A stretch of 64,000 nucleotides of DNA, taken from assembly GCF_003862495.1 (NCBI RefSeq), contig NZ_RRCH01000022.1, positions 1-64,000 of the forward strand, in the 5' to 3' direction. Positions 61,172-64,000 of the stretch are shown here, piece by piece (the first letter of the stretch is position 1; each line of letters starts with the position of its first letter). Made by a program: the position numbers and the translations under genes. The notes under the pieces are model-generated. The model was not told the origin of the DNA. It ran no database searches and saw nothing but the letters and a program-made list of their open reading frames with translations. Source of the stretch: Halocatena pleomorpha. GTDB taxonomy: Archaea; Halobacteriota; Halobacteria; Halobacteriales; Haloarculaceae.

Positions 61172-61645
61172 TCAATTATGATAGCCGTCGGCAGTCCGTG
61201 CGATGAGATCGAATTCGACCGCCCATTCTAGGAGGCGACGCACGCGTTCGTGCCACACCTCCTCCCAGTCTTGACGGCGGTTGCGCTCCCATTGTGGGAT
61301 CTCCGTGCGCACGCGCTCGAACACGTCGGTTGCCGCCAGTGGCTCCTCGCTCTCCTCGACGGTTTGGAGCACTGTCTCGGTTGCGTACACCCGTTCTCGG
61401 AAGGCGACCGCAACGTCGTCAACGGGGGTCCGTCGCTGGTAATACTTCCCGTCGGTCTCTTTGACCTGTCCGAGCGCGCGCAGGAACGTGATCCATTCGC
61501 GGGCCACGTCACGGCTGTCGATGTCGGTGTCGGCCATGAGCAACCCACAGCAGTCGTCCTCGCTGCTCGGAACCAGCGGGAGCGTCCGTGTGGCCGTCTC
61601 GATGAACGACTGTGGCCGTGGCTCGGGAACGACTTTGAATCTCAC
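61172..61645 (-). CDS. conserved hypothetical protein coupled to mch
   Basis: 157 residues. It has CCGLLMADTDIDSRDVAREWITFLRALGQV near the start, then DDVAVAFRERVYATETVLQ and a helical C-terminal half (WERNRRQDWEEVWHERVRRLLEWAVEFDLIAR) that could be a winged helix. The start overlaps the mch stop by 4 bases (61642-61645), so it is translated with it. Not recognised beyond its haloarchaeal look. Confidence 0.65.
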   Translation of the reverse strand: MRFKVVPEPRPQSFIETATRTLPLVPSSEDDCCGLLMADTDIDSRDVAREWITFLRALGQVKETDGKYYQRRTPVDDVAVAFRERVYATETVLQTVEESEEPLAATDVFERVRTEIPQWERNRRQDWEEVWHERVRRLLEWAVEFDLIARTADGYHN

Positions 61646-62610
61646 AGTCCGAATGACTCCAGTAGGATTTCCTCGTTCACGCCGCCGAACGACCGGGTGG
61701 GTCCTCCAACGACATCGACGGTCACCTGTGCCGGTGCGAACACCGACGCCGGAAGCTCTTCAAACGCCCAATCGACCCCATCGAACACGGTTTCGAGAGG
61801 GGTGCCGTACTCTTCGGGCGCGCTCGAAACCAGCTTCGAGAACAGTTCTGATCCGGCGTCGGATTCGACGGTGAGATGCACCTGCCCGCCGTACACGATC
61901 GCGTCGTTCGTTCGAGCGATCGCTTGCCCTTCGTTCTCTGCGACGGGCGCAACCGGTGCACGCGCCGACACCGACAGGATGTCGAGCGGATCATACCCCA
62001 ACTCGAACGCCCGAAACGCCGCAAGTTCTCCTGCCCGCGCGGCCATTGTCACGCTTCCCGCTATGCTCGCAGTCGAAGCGGTCGGGAGAAACACCTGTCC
62101 CGCCTCCGTGTCACACATGGTTGCCACGTGGGCCGCGACCTCTGACGTTGGCAGCGAATCTGATTCGATCGCCAGCACCGCAAAGTCGAACGCGTCAGCG
62201 TACTCCAACTGTCGAAACTCCTCCTCTGTGGCGACGAGCGCACGGGCGGGACCGCTCCCGAGTCCCTCATAAACAGGCTCGTCAGCGTCAGACGCCGATT
62301 CACCACCGATCGACAACTCCCATCCAGCCTTCTGTGAGCAGAGCAACGAGAACGCTGGGTGGTCCGTCGAGAGATCGACAACGGGCCGCGGCGTTCCACC
62401 GATTTCGGTCAGCGACGAACTCACGGTTGCTAATCCGGCGGTTTGGATCTCGGCAAGCAACAGTCCGGCTTCGGTCCCCCCGATCGCTTCGACGCCGAAA
62501 TCGAGCACTGTCGTCCCCGATTCGAGTTCGTAGGCGTCGATCGCCAACTCCTCGGTGAAGTCGAGGGCTTCGTCTACGAGTTCGGTCGCCATCCGATTGA
62601 GACTCTCCAT
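61642..62610 (-). CDS. mch: methenyltetrahydromethanopterin/folate cyclohydrolase
   Basis: 322 residues of the Mch family. Motifs ESLNRMATELVDEAL at the start, VCDTEAGQVFLPTASTASIAGSVTMAARAGELA (near 190) and SARAPVAPVAENEGQAIARTNDAIVYGGQ (near 235) are conserved in methanogens and haloarchaea. In haloarchaea it should act on one-carbon units carried by a folate rather than methanopterin. ATG 62610 is 22-29 bases after a TATA-like GATTTATC on the minus strand. Confidence 0.93.
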   Translation of the reverse strand: MESLNRMATELVDEALDFTEELAIDAYELESGTTVLDFGVEAIGGTEAGLLLAEIQTAGLATVSSSLTEIGGTPRPVVDLSTDHPAFSLLCSQKAGWELSIGGESASDADEPVYEGLGSGPARALVATEEEFRQLEYADAFDFAVLAIESDSLPTSEVAAHVATMCDTEAGQVFLPTASTASIAGSVTMAARAGELAAFRAFELGYDPLDILSVSARAPVAPVAENEGQAIARTNDAIVYGGQVHLTVESDAGSELFSKLVSSAPEEYGTPLETVFDGVDWAFEELPASVFAPAQVTVDVVGGPTRSFGGVNEEILLESFGL

Positions 62611-62661
62611 GTGCACACCTTCGGTGGGGAAGATAAATCGGTTGTTGGTCACGAGGACGCC

Positions 62662-62973
62662 CTACCGTTCGCTCGACGCTTCCCGTCCTAAATGGCGCTC
62701 GACGCTTTCGACCTTCTCGCTTGCCGATTGGTCGATCGTCCGTTTGTCGTCGATCTTTAACACTGTGCTCACCCGATCCCCTTCAACGGCCGTGTGGGCC
62801 GCCTCGACCGCCGCGAACAGTTCGCTCACATCTGCCGCCTCGATCACGGTGCCCATCGGGTTCGTCTCGTACGACACGTCGAACCCTTCGAGTGCTTCCA
62901 CTGCGTTGGCTACCTCCTCGCTCATGCTCTCCTCCTGTACCGGCGCGACGCTCAACAGCGCGATCACGGACAT
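62662..62973 (-). CDS. MTH1187/UPF0045 thiamine-binding-family protein
   Basis: 103 residues with a ferredoxin-like fold pattern: MSVIALLSVAPVQ, VSYETNPMGTVIEA and the C-terminal strand VSTVLKIDDKR. Homologues bind thiamine or HMP. ATG 62973 is chosen because it matches the family start. The tail (HLGREASSER) is basic. Confidence 0.88.
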   Translation of the reverse strand: MSVIALLSVAPVQEESMSEEVANAVEALEGFDVSYETNPMGTVIEAADVSELFAAVEAAHTAVEGDRVSTVLKIDDKRTIDQSASEKVESVERHLGREASSER

Positions 62974-63121
62974 AGTACCACGATACTCCCCCAACGGCCG
63001 TAAACGTGCTGCGTCGTGACGACTGTCTGTTCTGGGCGGCCGCAGTGTCGGAGACGATCAGGCGTGTGATCACTAACCACAAAATACTTGCACTATGTTA
63101 TTTTATGTTTTCTGAACAATA

Positions 63122-63991
63122 ATGGATGGCTATGATGTCCGTATGCGCGTCGCGATTGTCTGTGTAGTAGTACTCGTCGCGTTGGCTGGCTGTTTTGGCA
63201 CTGAACTCACGGCGAGTGATAGTGATGTCGGTAATATGGGTCCCGCAAATCCAGCTGACGCCGGGGCTGGGCAAGCGCAGGTGTCGGGAGAACCGAGCGG
63301 TTTGAACGCGTCGGCCCAGCGGTCGGTGGTCCGGACCGGGATCGTTCACAGTCAGGTCCCCGATTTCGATGCCGCACGAGAAAATCTCACGACGACGATC
63401 CGCACGCAGGGCGGCTACGTGAGTGATTCGACCGAGCGGACGGTCGGCTCGACCGAGACCCGACACACCAACGGTCGGGTCGTGTACCGCGTTCCTGCAG
63501 AGAACTTCACGGCTGCGCTCGACCGCGTCAAGCGAGAAGGTACGGTGATCCGATCGCGCACGAACACGTCGGACGTGACCGGACAGGTCGCTGATCTCAA
63601 CGCCCGGTTGCAGAATCTGCGTGCCCAGCGCAACCGCACCCGAACGCTGTACGAACAAGCCAACGACACGGAGGACGTGCTTGCGATCGGTGAACGACTC
63701 TCCTCAGTACAAGAACGGATCGAACGGCTCGAAGCCCGCCGGCAGGCGCTCACAGAGCGAGTCAGCTACGCGACCCTGACTGTCAGGCTCGAAGAGCCGA
63801 CGCCGACGAACGATAGGCCGCGTGCGTGGTATGAGACCGGTGTAGTAAACGCGTTTCTCGACGCCGCCAGCGGCGTTGTGGTCGCGGCGCGCGCCACTGT
63901 TGTTGGAACGGCGTACGCCCTCCCGTATCTCATCGCGTTCGGGCTTCCGCTGCTCGGTCTCGGTGCTCTACTCCGGCGATGGCGGGACTAA
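63122..63991 (+). CDS. DUF4349 lipoprotein
   Basis: 289 residues. The signal peptide ends at lipobox LVALAGC; a polar linker follows, then the DUF4349 region (about 65-245) with VRTGIVHSQVPDFDAARENLTTTIRTQGGYV and a long heptad-rich coiled coil (ADLNARLQNLRAQRNRTRTLYEQAN, LSSVQERIERLEARRQALTERVSYATLTV). One or two C-terminal helices and a basic RRWRD end give a second membrane anchor. ATG 63143 (MRVAIVCVVVL) is an alternative start. Function unknown. Confidence 0.85.
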   Translation: MDGYDVRMRVAIVCVVVLVALAGCFGTELTASDSDVGNMGPANPADAGAGQAQVSGEPSGLNASAQRSVVRTGIVHSQVPDFDAARENLTTTIRTQGGYVSDSTERTVGSTETRHTNGRVVYRVPAENFTAALDRVKREGTVIRSRTNTSDVTGQVADLNARLQNLRAQRNRTRTLYEQANDTEDVLAIGERLSSVQERIERLEARRQALTERVSYATLTVRLEEPTPTNDRPRAWYETGVVNAFLDAASGVVVAARATVVGTAYALPYLIAFGLPLLGLGALLRRWRD

Positions 63992-64000
63992 CGCTCTACT

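Overview
The window is chromosomal DNA of a haloarchaeon (class Halobacteria). Evidence: acidic proteins throughout, the cdrL-cdrS-ftsZ2-ncsA order, a stand-alone L11 gene followed by L1-L10-L12, haloarchaeal regulators (TrmB, Bat-like HTH, HFX_2341-type), a menaquinone cluster, mch, and many genes whose AT-rich TATA element lies about 25-30 bases before the start codon, as expected for leaderless transcripts. I do not name a genus.

Layout. 1-5.8 kb: tRNA-Tyr, the cell-division block cdrL/cdrS/ftsZ2, ncsA (tRNA thiolation), and the divergent pair kdgK/trmB (sugar-acid kinase and global sugar regulator) with a TrmB-like site between them. 5.8-11.4 kb: a HAD hydrolase, a tandem glyoxalase-fold protein, drg with a small membrane protein, a DAACS-type transporter and a small conserved protein. 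11.5-14.2 kb: ribosomal stalk genes with a structured leader before L1. 14.3-20.1 kb: TctA-like permease, lipoprotein, cysS, and a cobalt-chelatase locus (cbiX, a 25-codon CxxC peptide, DR2241-family Fe-S protein).

20.2-30.1 kb is the accessory region. It starts with three minus-strand micro-ORFs chained by ATGA overlaps. Next comes a complete type III-A CRISPR effector locus: two arrays with near-identical leaders, both read on the minus strand, then csm5-csm4-csm3-csm2-cas10-csx1 (minus) and divergent cas6 (plus). There is no cas1/cas2. Cas10 keeps its GGDD cyclase motif but has lost the HD motif, so signalling through cyclic oligoadenylate to the CARF-HEPN protein Csx1 looks like the main output. 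The arrays are unusual in detail. Repeat differences fall only in the predicted hairpin loop. Each leader core promoter is bracketed by a perfect 11-bp inverted repeat. The csm5 stop codon lies inside the TATA box of the second leader.

30-41 kb: cdc48, larC with a His-rich repeat, a RuvC-fold protein, radB, two HTH regulators (one CARF-like), and a CcdA/TlpA/Sco redox group with its own wHTH neighbour. 41-50.5 kb: the menaquinone pathway (menE, menC, menA, menB, then menD, menF). A plus-strand RHH/RelE toxin-antitoxin pair sits between menB and menD, flanked by an 88-bp direct duplication of the menB promoter and first codons. 50.5-64 kb: molybdopterin oxidoreductase, small conserved haloarchaeal proteins, pyrF, a membrane J-domain protein, phosphoglycolate phosphatase, a GTPBP1-type GTPase broken by a one-base frameshift, a Bat-like regulator, acyl-CoA ligase, HAD phosphatase, mch, a thiamine-binding-family protein and a DUF4349 lipoprotein.
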